Shown: positions 1-8,910 of the stretch, one piece after another
Layout: every line of letters begins with the position of its first letter
Position numbering within the stretch: position 1 is the first letter of the stretch
DNA from: Peribacillus huizhouensis
GTDB taxonomy: Bacteria; Bacillota; Bacilli; Bacillales; DSM-1321
Length of the DNA stretch: 64,000 nucleotides
Reading direction: 5' to 3'
NCBI RefSeq assembly: GCF_014138605.1
Contig: NZ_JACJHX010000004.1
Span: forward strand, 186,001 to 250,000
The notes under the pieces: model-generated
Seen by the model: only the letters and a program-made list of their open reading frames with translations
What the model was told of the DNA's origin: nothing
The model's database searches: none
Program-made: the position numbers and the translations under genes

Positions 1-418
1 CACCGTGATCATTCCAATAGTTTTCTGGAATAAAAGCTTCCATTGCTAAACCGCTAGAAATAGGGTCTTTTGCATAGCCTTCAAGCCTACCATTCTTTTT
101 GGAAATAGAAGAAAGTTCACCAAACATGGTTGCATAAGGATCAAGGTAATCAAAGAGATCCTTAGCAGCATGATAAAGGTCAATCTTATGGGTAGTTACA
201 AGGGCCCCTAGCGATAATTCATCATCCTTGATAAACTGCACCACATCCCGATAGACTTGAGGATCCGCATGAATATCGATATCAATCCCTTTTAAGACCG
301 CTTTTTCAAGTCCTAAAGCCTCCGCCCAAAAAGGGAAAAGCTTCATGATGGAGGATTTCGTGGTAGTTACACCGATAAAATACATAGTTGGCTGAGTTGC
401 TTTTTCTGGTAATTTCAA
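1..418 (-). CDS. shikimate dehydrogenase-like protein, N-terminal part (cut by window edge)
   Basis: About 139 codons are visible and the frame stays open to base 1. I read the start as TTG at 418, because GAGGAG lies about 8 bases upstream and no better ATG precedes the conserved part. The protein has the layout of the shikimate dehydrogenase substrate-binding domain: an early YFIGV strand, a GALVTTHK segment where the family has its NVTxPHK loop, then a GELSSISKKNGRLEGYAKDP segment where the family has GAVNTV and GxNTD. The NAD(P)-binding half is outside the window. It is the last visible gene of the sugar cluster, 28 bases after the lactonase-like gene. The loop is not canonical, so it is probably not a true AroE; a catabolic hydroxy/keto-acid or polyol dehydrogenase is my inference. 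Confidence 0.75.
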   Translation of the reverse strand, partial: MKLPEKATQPTMYFIGVTTTKSSIMKLFPFWAEALGLEKAVLKGIDIDIHADPQVYRDVVQFIKDDELSLGALVTTHKIDLYHAAKDLFDYLDPYATMFGELSSISKKNGRLEGYAKDPISSGLAMEAFIPENYWNDHG

Positions 419-446
419 TGGGAAATCTCCTCTCTGTTTTCCTGTT

Positions 447-1511
447 TTATGTTGTAAAAATACGTTTACTGAATGCTTTTGCCGGATTTTCGTGGATGAA
501 TTTTCGGATTAAGGCTTTTGATACACCACTATCCTCAAGTCTGGGCAAAAAGCTTTTGACCAAATAATCCAAACCGAGTTCACCACCGTAGCTTCTTAAT
601 CGCTTGCGGGTGGAATCCAGTCCGAGTAAAATTTGATTTTCATAACCTGCCTCAATCAGCTTAATAATCAGCTCTACCTCTTCGTCATCCGAATGATATT
701 TAAATCGTCCGATGGTATCGAGTTCTAAATAAACCCCCGTGCTCGCAACATGAAGCATATAATCAACGGTATCCATTTTTCGGTCTAAATGGCAGATGAT
801 TAATCGGCTTGGAGCAACGCCTAAATCTGTAAACAGCTTAATCTGATCAAGAGCTCCATACCCGAGTTCAGTGTGACTCATGATGGGTGTCCCAGTAGCA
901 ACCGCTGCCTGGGAAGCAGCTTTGAAAAGCCGATAATATTGACCTCCCACACCTTCAAAATCCGCGGCCGTCTTAATAATACCTGCCCTTGCCACAATCT
1001 TTTCTACAGGCCATGCATCTTCTCCATCTGCATACATCCCGTTTTCCAGTTCATCTATAAATAGTTCAGTGAGTGTATCAACATCTGCCGTTCGAATCCA
1101 ATGATTTTCAGAGTAAAACATTAATTTATGAAACCCAGTGGAAGCAACGATCTGAATACCTGTTTGTTGCGAAGCAGCCATTAACCACTGACTATGGCGG
1201 CCGCTTCCAATGGGTTGGGCATCCACTACGGTCGTACCACCAACCGCTTTAAACAAATTCAGTTCTTGAGTGGTTTTATCAAAATCATCTATTTGCAAAG
1301 AAGAATCTATTTCAGAACTTGGACCTTTTTTTAAAAAAAGATGCTCATGACTGTGACAAAAGCCGATTTCTTCCGACGCTATTTGTCCAGTTACAGTGGT
1401 AATGACTTGGTGATAAGATTGCTCATTACCACTTTCATCCTCTTGACTCTCAATAATTAAACCCTTAGATGAATTCGATACACTAGTTAAATAATCTAAG
1501 CCATTATTCAT
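447..1511 (-). CDS. phosphotriesterase-family metal-dependent hydrolase (lactonase-like)
   Basis: 354 aa, TIM-barrel amidohydrolase of the phosphotriesterase (PHP) family. The binuclear metal ligands of the family are all visible: H55-E-H57, K180 in GIIK (the lysine carboxylated in the family), H213 in MSHTE, H241 in ICHLD and D299 in LGLDS. Members of this family in sugar clusters are often lactonases, which would fit a pathway with dehydrogenases and a hydroxyacid dehydrogenase; the substrate is not readable from sequence. An N-terminal extension of about 40 residues precedes the barrel. The start overlaps the stop of the upstream hydroxyacid dehydrogenase by ATGA, so the two are probably translationally coupled. 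Confidence 0.85.
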   Translation of the reverse strand: MNNGLDYLTSVSNSSKGLIIESQEDESGNEQSYHQVITTVTGQIASEEIGFCHSHEHLFLKKGPSSEIDSSLQIDDFDKTTQELNLFKAVGGTTVVDAQPIGSGRHSQWLMAASQQTGIQIVASTGFHKLMFYSENHWIRTADVDTLTELFIDELENGMYADGEDAWPVEKIVARAGIIKTAADFEGVGGQYYRLFKAASQAAVATGTPIMSHTELGYGALDQIKLFTDLGVAPSRLIICHLDRKMDTVDYMLHVASTGVYLELDTIGRFKYHSDDEEVELIIKLIEAGYENQILLGLDSTRKRLRSYGGELGLDYLVKSFLPRLEDSGVSKALIRKFIHENPAKAFSKRIFTT

Positions 1512-2464
1512 TTTGCAACTTCCTTTTGAGCAAGCATATTGATGAGATTTTCCGTTGAAACCATTGCCATTCGTTCCACTGCCTCATAGGTAAATGCACC
1601 AATATGCGGTGTTAAAATGAAATTTGGAAGTGCCACTAATAAATCCCCTTGTTTTGGTGGTTCAGAAGAGTACACATCCTGTGCAGCAACGGCTATCTCC
1701 TGATTAACAAGCGCATGATAAAGCGCTGCTTCATCCACAAGTTCTCCACGAGATGTGTTAATAAGGATGGTAGTTGGCTTCATTAGTTTTAATGTTTCAA
1801 CATTGATTAGCCCTTTTGTCTCTTCCGTTGCCGGCAAATGAAGGGAAATAATATCGGACATTTTTAATAGTTCTGATAACTCATCGGCTGTTTGGATATT
1901 ATATTTTTCAAGGAATTCGAAATCATTAAAATAAGGATCATAGATTGTGACTTTCATACCAATTCCAACTGCTCTCTTGGCAACCTCTTTTCCAATTTGT
2001 CCACCACCAACTAGACCAAGGTTTTTATTAGTTAACTCGAAGCCAATGCTTCGTTCCCACCCATATGCTTTAACTCCAGTGGCAATACTCGGTAAATGTC
2101 TTGCACCTGCGAACATAAGAGCAATCGCATGTTCAGCCACTGAAATCGAATTCGTTCCTACCGCATTTTTTATAAGGATTCCAAGTTCGGCTGCTTTTTT
2201 AAGGTCAATATTATCCATACCAACCCCATATTTAGAGATTGCTCGTAAGCTCTTGCATTGTTCTAGAACATTAGCTGGAAGTGGATCTACACCTATGATA
2301 ATACCGACAACATCATCATTGGCTAGCTCGATGATCTCTTCCTCCGTCATCGTTCTGCCCAAATTATTTTCGATGATCTCATAGCCATGGTCCTGAAGCA
2401 GCTTATGAGCCTTTTCTTTGTAGTTTTTAAATGATTTAGGCGTGATTAAGATTTTTTCTTTCAT
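1508..2464 (-). CDS. D-2-hydroxyacid dehydrogenase (phosphoglycerate dehydrogenase-like)
   Basis: 318 aa, the usual length for the family. The Rossmann motif GGGQIG is at 153-158, and the catalytic triad is R239 (NTSRGELVDE), E268 (SSEPP) and H287 (TPHIGA). It should interconvert a 2-hydroxyacid and a 2-ketoacid with NAD(P). There is no ACT domain, so it is not a full biosynthetic SerA. It begins a transcription unit: a 163-base gap with two palindromes separates it from the upstream dehydrogenase, and its stop overlaps the start of the lactonase-like gene. In context it probably acts on an acid produced by lactone opening; the actual acid is unknown. Confidence 0.88.
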   Translation of the reverse strand: MKEKILITPKSFKNYKEKAHKLLQDHGYEIIENNLGRTMTEEEIIELANDDVVGIIIGVDPLPANVLEQCKSLRAISKYGVGMDNIDLKKAAELGILIKNAVGTNSISVAEHAIALMFAGARHLPSIATGVKAYGWERSIGFELTNKNLGLVGGGQIGKEVAKRAVGIGMKVTIYDPYFNDFEFLEKYNIQTADELSELLKMSDIISLHLPATEETKGLINVETLKLMKPTTILINTSRGELVDEAALYHALVNQEIAVAAQDVYSSEPPKQGDLLVALPNFILTPHIGAFTYEAVERMAMVSTENLINMLAQKEVAK

Positions 2465-2528
2465 TACATCCTCATCCCCCTATAGTAAGTTCTTGATTTT
2501 TCAGTCAATCGTTTCTGGTTTACTAATT

Positions 2529-2557
2529 GTTATTATGTAGTTATGTCACGACATAAC
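2529..2557. promoter_or_regulatory. two overlapping palindromes upstream of the hydroxyacid dehydrogenase
   Basis: GTTATTATGTAGTTAT (2529-2544) matches the reverse complement of the operator at 13035-13050 in 13 of 16 positions. It overlaps a perfect 8-bp inverted repeat GTTATGTC/GACATAAC with a 2-base spacer (2540-2557). The position 65-95 bases before the start suits a GntR operator controlling the hydroxyacid dehydrogenase-lactonase unit. Assignment to the GntR protein at 12130-12891 is inference. Confidence 0.5.
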
Positions 2558-2627
2558 TGATTAAAATTTTATTTGGAATAAGCAAAGCTATTTCTAAATA
2601 AACATAAACATTACGATTGAAAAAATA

Positions 2628-3647
2628 TTAGTCTATTTCGATCATGACCTTCATCGCATAGTCTTTCTGCTCATCAATAAGAGCATAAGCTTTGGCATAA
2701 TCTTCAAATTTCACTCGATGCGTGATTAACGTATCAAAATCAATTAAACCTTCATTGACAAGTTCAATTGCTTTTACATAATCTTCTTCACGATACATAG
2801 CACTGCCGAGTAAGGATAGTTCGTGGTCTTGCACATAGCCCATGTTAATATTTGCCATCTCTGCAAATACGCCAACAACGACGATGGTACTTCCTTTTCG
2901 GGCAGAATTAATGGCCTGGTTAATGGTAACATTGATTCCTATGCACTCAAATATAACGTCTGCTCGGTCATTACCAAAATTCGCAATGATACCATTCAAT
3001 ATGTCCTCATTTTTAGCATCAATAGTCTTAATGCCGCACTTTTCTGCAACTTCTAAACGATATTTACTTAGTTCTGATATGAGTACTGATTCTGCTCCCA
3101 TTGCTTTAGCTGTTTGGGCAACGAGATTACCAATTGGCCCCCCGCCAAGCACTAGGATCTTTTTATTCGTTACATCTCCAGCACGTCTTACAGCATGCAC
3201 GGCAACAGCAAGAGGTTCGATCATTGCTCCATGCTCAAAACTCATTTCAGCAGGTAGTGCTAATGCTTTACTTGCATCGACGACAAAATACTCGCTTGCC
3301 ATCCCTGTTGTTTGAAAACCCATAACCTTCAGTTCTTCACAGTCATTATATAATCCATGAGTACATTGATAACACTCGCCGCAGACTACTTGTGGCTGGA
3401 TGGTAACTTTATCTCCTATCTTAACATTCGTAACTTCAGAGCCCACCTCAACAACTTCTGCTGATACTTCATGACCTTGTACTACCGGATAACTAGTATA
3501 AGGATGTTTGCCGTGATTCACATGGATATCAGAACCGCAGACTCCGATTCGCTTCACTTTAATTTTAATTTGGTAAGGCTTTACTTTTGAAACTGGTACA
3601 TCATTAAATTCAATTTTACCGGGCTCAACCATAATTGCTTGAAGCAT
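2628..3647 (-). CDS. zinc-dependent alcohol/polyol dehydrogenase (MDR, with structural zinc lobe)
   Basis: 339 aa from the ATG at 3647, chosen because GAGGGGGATG lies at the right distance; an ATG at 3689 has no such site and would overlap the upstream gene. Catalytic zinc residues are C37 (CGSD), H59 and E60 (GHE), and the structural zinc lobe has C89, C92, C95 and C103. The cofactor fold shows GGGPIG. It resembles the sorbitol/threonine/xylitol dehydrogenase branch, which oxidises a secondary alcohol to a ketone with NAD. It is the last gene of the importer-dehydrogenase run. A polyol or sugar substrate is likely from context. Confidence 0.88.
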   Translation of the reverse strand: MLQAIMVEPGKIEFNDVPVSKVKPYQIKIKVKRIGVCGSDIHVNHGKHPYTSYPVVQGHEVSAEVVEVGSEVTNVKIGDKVTIQPQVVCGECYQCTHGLYNDCEELKVMGFQTTGMASEYFVVDASKALALPAEMSFEHGAMIEPLAVAVHAVRRAGDVTNKKILVLGGGPIGNLVAQTAKAMGAESVLISELSKYRLEVAEKCGIKTIDAKNEDILNGIIANFGNDRADVIFECIGINVTINQAINSARKGSTIVVVGVFAEMANINMGYVQDHELSLLGSAMYREEDYVKAIELVNEGLIDFDTLITHRVKFEDYAKAYALIDEQKDYAMKVMIEID

Positions 3648-3685
3648 TTGCACATCCCCCTCATATTTTGAAAAATAAATTCCCA

Positions 3686-4723
3686 TCAAAATGGATAAGT
3701 AATTATTGCTTTCTTTAAAATTCGATGATTCGTATACTCTTCAAAAGCATCCAAAATATTTTCAAACGTAAAGTAATTTGAAACAAAGTCCTTCAAGTTA
3801 ATCTTGCCTTCCCTAATCCAGGATAAAATCTGACCGTACGACTCACCTTCCTCAAGCTTAGAGGGCATTTGTTGGAAATTAAGCTTCCAATTGTAGGGAG
3901 CCTTACTCCAATCAAGCTGCATTTGATTGTACTTTGGTACACCATAACAAAGTATTTCTCCTCGATCTTCAATCAATTCCATCGCTTGATTAATAATCTC
4001 AGCAGTCCCAACAGCGTCTAATACATACTTGACTCCATTAGGGTATAATGTTCGGATCTCATTCTTAATATCAGTTTCTCTGCAATTAAAAGCAGCATTT
4101 GCCCCGTTCTCCAAAAGAATGTTCTGCTTTTCCTCACTTCTAGCAATTCCAATAATCGACTGGAATCCCATTAAACTCATTAATTTGATAAAGGTTACGG
4201 CAACAGGTCCGCTGCCGAAAACAACAATACTATCATCTTTATTAATATCAAAATATCTAATCGTGCTATAAACTTCTCTTAAGGTAATTAGAATTGTTGC
4301 ATCTACCGGGTCAATATCAACAGGTACAACCTGCTGTGCATAAGCAGCCTCAGGAATATCATCCTCTTGATAAGCTGATTTATCATTTATAACACCATAC
4401 TCACTAAACGCTCCCCATGCCGAACCTAAAGAGCCGTATTGTTCTTCATCCTCATCGTTAAAAGGAAGCAAAACAATATCTCCGACTTTAAAGCTTGTTA
4501 CCTCAGAGCCTATCTCAACTACTCGGCCTACACCTTCATGTCCAAGCATTAAGGGATATTTCTCTCTAGGAAAGCCTTTAAATTCAGATTTGATAATAGT
4601 AGCATCCGTACCACAAATTCCACAGCTGATGGTTTTTACCAAAGCTTGTTTCGAATTGTATTTGGGAACGGGTACTTCTATAACCACTAATTGGCCATCA
4701 GAATTTACTACTAATGTTTTCAT
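3686..4723 (-). CDS. zinc-type alcohol dehydrogenase-like protein lacking the structural zinc cysteines
   Basis: 345 aa medium-chain dehydrogenase. Catalytic-zinc positions are present (C37 in CGICGTD, H62 and E63 in LGHEG), and the Rossmann motif is GSGPVA. Where the family normally carries four cysteines for structural zinc, this protein has an acidic stretch (FNDEDEEQYG) with no cysteine, so the lobe is replaced. It lies 70 bases after the permease gene and 38 bases before the second dehydrogenase. It probably oxidises the imported polyol or a later intermediate. Two divergent dehydrogenases side by side suggest two successive oxidations or two substrates. Confidence 0.83.
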   Translation of the reverse strand: MKTLVVNSDGQLVVIEVPVPKYNSKQALVKTISCGICGTDATIIKSEFKGFPREKYPLMLGHEGVGRVVEIGSEVTSFKVGDIVLLPFNDEDEEQYGSLGSAWGAFSEYGVINDKSAYQEDDIPEAAYAQQVVPVDIDPVDATILITLREVYSTIRYFDINKDDSIVVFGSGPVAVTFIKLMSLMGFQSIIGIARSEEKQNILLENGANAAFNCRETDIKNEIRTLYPNGVKYVLDAVGTAEIINQAMELIEDRGEILCYGVPKYNQMQLDWSKAPYNWKLNFQQMPSKLEEGESYGQILSWIREGKINLKDFVSNYFTFENILDAFEEYTNHRILKKAIITYPF

Positions 4724-4793
4724 AAATTTCTTCGCCCTTTCATTACTTATTGAATTCCTAATCTCTCCCCCTCATACAAAAGCTCCTAAACTA

Positions 4794-5792
4794 TTAAACT
4801 GTCTTTTCAGATTTATTAGTTAAAATCCCCAATAATACCGCCGCGATAATTATGAAGCCTTTAATAATGTCCTGTGGATAAGATGGGACGGCCATTAAGT
4901 TCATAATATTTCCAATTAATCCTAAAATAAGTCCGCCAGCCACTGCTTTCACTACAAAGCCCTTCCCCCCTGCAAGGCTTGCCCCACCGATAACACAAGC
5001 AGCAATGGCATCCAACTCTTGACCCATTCCTACTGTAGCACTTCCGGTTGAAGATCTTGCTGCAATAAAAACACCTGCTAATGCGGCTAGCGCAGCTGAC
5101 ACAGCATATGTTGACATAATGTATCTTTTTGTCCGGATACCCGCAAGCTGTACTGCTGTTGGGTTACTACCGATAGCAATAGCGATTCGTCCCCAGCTGG
5201 TATATTTTTGTACAAACGCGAATACAACAATTAAAACAATAGCTATGAGAATAATAGGGTAAAAAAATTCTTTGCTTACAATCGTATCTAGAGTTCCAGA
5301 TTCGAGTTTAACTGGTCTTCCTCCCGTAATTACAAAGGAAACCCCTCTTGCAATAGTCATAGTAGCTAAGGATGCCACAAACCCCTGCATACCTGCATAG
5401 GCTACTAAAATACCCGTAAATAATCCAAAAATAATTCCGATCACAACAGCAAGAAACATTGCCGGAAGATAATTCATTCCCATATCACTAATCAAAATGG
5501 CAGATACAGTTGCTCCTACGGCCATAACTGAACCGACTGATAAGTCAATACCACCTGCTACGATAACAAATAACATTCCAATAGCGACTAATATTGGCGC
5601 TGCCTGTTGAAGAGCAATATTCCTCAGGTTCATGGATGTTAAAAAGGTATCGGTAAGCATACTGCTGATAATGATTAATAATACTAGGATGATATATGTA
5701 TTGTTATCGATCAGGAATTGTTTGAAATTAAGCTTTTTATTTTTTTTTTCTTTAGGCAGGTTTTTGTCATATCCCAATTCCATGTTAGCCAT
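4794..5792 (-). CDS. sugar ABC transporter permease, RbsC-like
   Basis: 332 aa, BPD_transp_2 family (RbsC/AraH/XylH type). A charged cytoplasmic N-terminus of about 25 residues is followed by many hydrophobic segments, and the family loop GGIDLSVGSVMA is present near residue 80. It forms the membrane channel for the ATPase encoded immediately upstream (5-base gap) and the lipoprotein at 7489-8559. The substrate class for this family is mainly pentoses, hexoses, polyols and autoinducer-2; the neighbouring enzymes point to a sugar or polyol. Confidence 0.9.
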   Translation of the reverse strand: MANMELGYDKNLPKEKKNKKLNFKQFLIDNNTYIILVLLIIISSMLTDTFLTSMNLRNIALQQAAPILVAIGMLFVIVAGGIDLSVGSVMAVGATVSAILISDMGMNYLPAMFLAVVIGIIFGLFTGILVAYAGMQGFVASLATMTIARGVSFVITGGRPVKLESGTLDTIVSKEFFYPIILIAIVLIVVFAFVQKYTSWGRIAIAIGSNPTAVQLAGIRTKRYIMSTYAVSAALAALAGVFIAARSSTGSATVGMGQELDAIAACVIGGASLAGGKGFVVKAVAGGLILGLIGNIMNLMAVPSYPQDIIKGFIIIAAVLLGILTNKSEKTV

Positions 5793-5797
5793 ATCTC

Positions 5798-7288
5798 TTA
5801 TACCCCCATTGCAAGTTTTATTAGATTATTTTCAGTTAACTCAGACTTATCTACCTCTCCGGCTATTAATCCTTGACGCATAACAATGGCACGGTCACAC
5901 ATTCCGATAATCTCAGACATTTCAGAGGAAATAACGATAACCCCTACACCTTCTTCGGCAAGCTGGTTAATAATCTTGTAGATTTCTGTTTTCGCACCAA
6001 CGTCTACCCCTCGGGTAGGCTCATCAAATACAAGACATTTACAATCCGCTGAGAGCCATTTTGCAAGGGCAACTTTTTGCTGGTTTCCTCCACTTAGACT
6101 ATTTACATTATCCTCCATAGAACCGTACTTTGTAGCTATACTAGCTAACAAATCTTCCACATACTCTTTTTCTTTATTATGATTAATAACACCGAATTTC
6201 TTTATTTTAAACATTGACGCTATTGTCGTATTCATCCGAATGGATTGCTCTAACAATAAGCCTTGTTTTTTTCGATCCTCAGGGAGAAGTCCAAATCCTT
6301 TATTTATTGCCTCTTTTGGATCTTTAAAATTCACTTCTTCTCCAAAATAAATTACTTTTCCAGATTTCTTTTTATCTACTCCAAATATAGCCCGCATTGC
6401 TTCAGTTCTGCCTGAGCCTACTAAACCACTAAATCCAACTACTTCACCACTTTTAATTGAGAAGCTGACATCTTTAACCAGGTTTCCGGCACTTAAGTTA
6501 TCAACCTTTAATATTTCTTTTCCTATTTTCGTTTTGCGTTCAGGGAACAATTGGGTAATCTCTCTTCCAACCATCATGGAAACCAACTCTTCCTTATTAA
6601 TAGAGGAGGTAACTACTGTATCTACGTATTTTCCATCTTTTAATACGGTAATGTGATCACTGATTTCTAATAATTCTTCGAGACGATGAGAAATATAGAT
6701 AATACTAACACCATTATTTTTTAAATTATTGATAATGGATAGTAACTTTTGAGTCTCAGAAAACGTTAATACAGCCGTTGGCTCATCAAAAACTAATACA
6801 TTTGATTCTCTTGCAAGACATTTACAGATTTCCACGATTTGTTGATATGCAACACTCAAACTCCCTACTTTTTCTTCTGGGTCTATATCATCAAACCCAA
6901 GTTTTTTTAATTCTTCCTTTGCCCTCTTTTTCAACATCTTCCAATTAATTAACATTCCAGAATCAGCTAGTTTATCAATAAAGATATTTTCTGCAACAGT
7001 AAGGTCAGGTGCCAGCATAAATTCTTGATAAATAACTGAAACTCCTAAATTAATAACATCTTTAGGTGATGTAATTTTTGCTTCTTTACCGTTAATTAAT
7101 ATCTGGCCTTTATCATTTTGATAGGCACCTGCTAAGATTTTCATCAAGGTGGATTTTCCAGCACCATTTTCACCTATTAATGCATGGATTTCCCCTTTTT
7201 CAACATTAAGAGAAACGTCCGTTAACGCTTTCACACCGCCAAAATGTTTTGTAATATTTTTCATTTGTACGGCATATTCTTTCTGCAT
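5798..7288 (-). CDS. sugar ABC transporter ATP-binding protein, RbsA/MglA-like (two ATPase domains)
   Basis: 496 aa with two fused nucleotide-binding domains, typical of carbohydrate importers. Domain 1 has Walker A GENGAGKST (39-47), signature LSVAYQQ (144-150) and Walker B VLVFDEP (164-170). Domain 2 has a degenerate Walker A (GLVGSGRTEAM), a full signature LSGGNQQK and Walker B CLVFDEP. The unequal pair is normal for RbsA and MglA. It powers uptake together with the permease just downstream and the lipoprotein upstream, from which it is separated by a 200-base gap containing a perfect stem-loop. Confidence 0.92.
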   Translation of the reverse strand: MQKEYAVQMKNITKHFGGVKALTDVSLNVEKGEIHALIGENGAGKSTLMKILAGAYQNDKGQILINGKEAKITSPKDVINLGVSVIYQEFMLAPDLTVAENIFIDKLADSGMLINWKMLKKRAKEELKKLGFDDIDPEEKVGSLSVAYQQIVEICKCLARESNVLVFDEPTAVLTFSETQKLLSIINNLKNNGVSIIYISHRLEELLEISDHITVLKDGKYVDTVVTSSINKEELVSMMVGREITQLFPERKTKIGKEILKVDNLSAGNLVKDVSFSIKSGEVVGFSGLVGSGRTEAMRAIFGVDKKKSGKVIYFGEEVNFKDPKEAINKGFGLLPEDRKKQGLLLEQSIRMNTTIASMFKIKKFGVINHNKEKEYVEDLLASIATKYGSMEDNVNSLSGGNQQKVALAKWLSADCKCLVFDEPTRGVDVGAKTEIYKIINQLAEEGVGVIVISSEMSEIIGMCDRAIVMRQGLIAGEVDKSELTENNLIKLAMGV

Positions 7289-7434
7289 AATTTTTGTCTC
7301 CCCTTTCTATAGAAGTAATGATAAGAAGTAATCCTCCTCTTTCGTAAAATGGCAGATCTTTAATTCAACTGACTTCACTTATAATAATTTTTAAATGATA
7401 GCAATTAAAACCAAAACCCTAAAGATAAGTGATA

Positions 7435-7471
7435 CTGTCTATTACTATCATTGCCTTTAAGTAATAGACAG
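7435..7471 (-). other. intercistronic stem-loop between binding protein and ATPase genes
   Basis: A perfect 11-bp inverted repeat (CTGTCTATTAC / GTAATAGACAG) with a 15-base loop lies 18 bases after the binding-protein stop. No T-run follows on the minus strand, so it is unlikely to be a full terminator. Such stems after binding-protein genes commonly protect the upstream mRNA and lower expression of the membrane components. Confidence 0.6.
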
Positions 7472-7488
7472 TTTGTAGATTTTACTTT

Positions 7489-8559
7489 CTAGAAACCGAA
7501 TTCATAATATTCGTCTACATTTTCCTTCGTTACAGCTGCTGGCTTTGTTAATGTAATGTCTTCGTAGCTCCACATATCTTTGCCATCCACTAAAATTTCT
7601 TCGGCAATCTTAACGCCTAACTCTGCAACTTTATAAGGACTGTTTTCACCTGTAGCATAGTATTTGTCTTCTTTAATTAAGTCATAAGCTGCCTTCGCTC
7701 CGTCCGCAGCAGCAACAATATCAACACCTTCAGCCCCAGAATTTTTAAGCGCTGTCATTGCACCAAATAACATATGATCGTTTTCACCTAATACAGTTGT
7801 TAAACCTGGATTAGCTGTAATCAGATCCTCAGAAGCTTTTAGACCCTCTTCCTCAGTCCAGTTCCCCCAACCTTGTCCTGCAACCGTAAATTTCGCTTCA
7901 GCATGAGTGGCTTTACCCTTTGATGTTAATTCTTTATCAAACGCTTCTGCTTGCTTCCAAGCTTCTTCTTCTGTAATTCCAGTCTTTCCTTCAATAATAC
8001 CAGCAAAAAGACCTGTTCTTCTTTCCATACCTGCTACATTCCCTTTAGCACCGCTTAGGATAATAGATTTAATTTCTTTATCCGCCATTTTTTCAGCATA
8101 AGTTAACCCTACTAATCTACCATTTTGTTTATTATCTGAATAAACCGTTGTAATATCTTTAGCTCCTTCGCCAACTCCACTGTCGAGGTTAATAACACCG
8201 ATTCCAGCTTCTGCAGCTTTATTAATACTAGGAACTGCGGCATCTGGTTCAATGCTATCTAAGAAAATTAAGTCCATACCTTGAGCAATAAAAGTTTCCA
8301 TGTTTTCTGCTTCTTTTGTAGTATCTCCATTTGCATCTAGGACCGTTAAATCCCAACCTTTTGCCCCTGCATATTCTTTAACAGCATCAACTAATGACAC
8401 AAAGTAAGGCGAATCTTGAGTCTTGATCGCAAAACCAACTTTAAACTTTTCATTACCAGATTTTCCGTCTCCAGATGATCCCTCTGAAGAATTACATCCA
8501 ACTAGTAACACTGCCATTAACACACCTAATAGTAATGAAAATAAAGACTTTTTCTTCAT
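7489..8559 (-). CDS. sugar-binding lipoprotein, RbsB-like (periplasmic-binding type 1 fold)
   Basis: 356 aa. The start is the ATG at 8559, placed 8 bases after AGGGGGA; the ATG two codons earlier sits too close to that site. MKKKSLFSLLLGVLM begins a lipoprotein signal with lipobox LLVGC and lipidated Cys22, followed by a Ser/Gly/Lys-rich linker. The mature part opens with KVGFAIKTQDSPYF, the usual first strand of ribose/galactose/polyol-binding proteins. It captures substrate outside the membrane for the RbsA- and RbsC-like proteins. It is the first gene of its run and is preceded by an operator-like repeat and a cre site. Confidence 0.92.
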   Translation of the reverse strand: MKKKSLFSLLLGVLMAVLLVGCNSSEGSSGDGKSGNEKFKVGFAIKTQDSPYFVSLVDAVKEYAGAKGWDLTVLDANGDTTKEAENMETFIAQGMDLIFLDSIEPDAAVPSINKAAEAGIGVINLDSGVGEGAKDITTVYSDNKQNGRLVGLTYAEKMADKEIKSIILSGAKGNVAGMERRTGLFAGIIEGKTGITEEEAWKQAEAFDKELTSKGKATHAEAKFTVAGQGWGNWTEEEGLKASEDLITANPGLTTVLGENDHMLFGAMTALKNSGAEGVDIVAAADGAKAAYDLIKEDKYYATGENSPYKVAELGVKIAEEILVDGKDMWSYEDITLTKPAAVTKENVDEYYEFGF

Positions 8560-8601
8560 GTGCATATCCCCCTAGATTAGATCATATTTTTCAATACATA
8601 G

Positions 8602-8622
8602 TATTGTTACTACATTACAATA
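8602..8622. promoter_or_regulatory. putative GntR operator before the importer genes
   Basis: TATTGTTACTACAT at 8602-8615 is identical over 14 bases to the sequence at 13031-13044 near the regulator and epimerase genes. Here it forms the dyad TATTGT/ACAATA with a 9-base centre. It lies 43-63 bases before the lipoprotein start, overlapping the expected promoter, so repression by the local GntR protein is plausible. Confidence 0.6.
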
Positions 8623-8649
8623 TATGCATGTCCATACTATACAATAAAA

Positions 8650-8663
8650 TGATAGCGTTATCA
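8650..8663. promoter_or_regulatory. cre site (CcpA)
   Basis: TGATAGCGTTATCA fits the Bacillus cre consensus TGWNANCGNTNWCA at every fixed position. It lies about 90 bases upstream of the sugar-binding lipoprotein start, so carbon catabolite control of the importer run is expected. Confidence 0.65.
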
Positions 8664-8722
8664 ATATTCTTATTAAAAGAATTTTAAGAAAAATAAAAAG
8701 ATTCTATGTTTGGCTTTAGATA

Positions 8723-8820
8723 TATTGAAACTTCAATCAGTGGGGTTTCCTTCATCCCCCACCGACGCTTCTTCAATTCCTCTAAGCCTTGAGATGGAGA
8801 TCTTACCGCCCGTCAATATC
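8723..8820 (+). repeat. copy R1 of the GAAACTTCAATCAGTGGGG dispersed element
   Basis: About 98 bp between the HAD gene and the importer genes. It matches the element at 44311-44469 in order: GAAACTTCAATCAGTGG, TTCATCCCC, a second GC-rich arm (GAGATGGAGATCTTACCGCCCG) and the CCCGT tail, but is diverged. Non-coding; paired G- and C-rich arms make it hairpin-prone, so it may also end transcripts. Confidence 0.55.
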
Positions 8821-8910
8821 AGATAAATTTTACGTGAATTATAAATATCTACCAATAAAATGAATATTTAAAAAATAATTAATAGAAGTTTATTAAAAAT
8901 TGAAACTCTA

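Noticed and set aside
1947-2384. 145-codon plus-strand frame over the hydroxyacid dehydrogenase gene
   Set aside because: Lies entirely antisense to a gene with intact catalytic motifs, has no ribosome site and no protein-like pattern.
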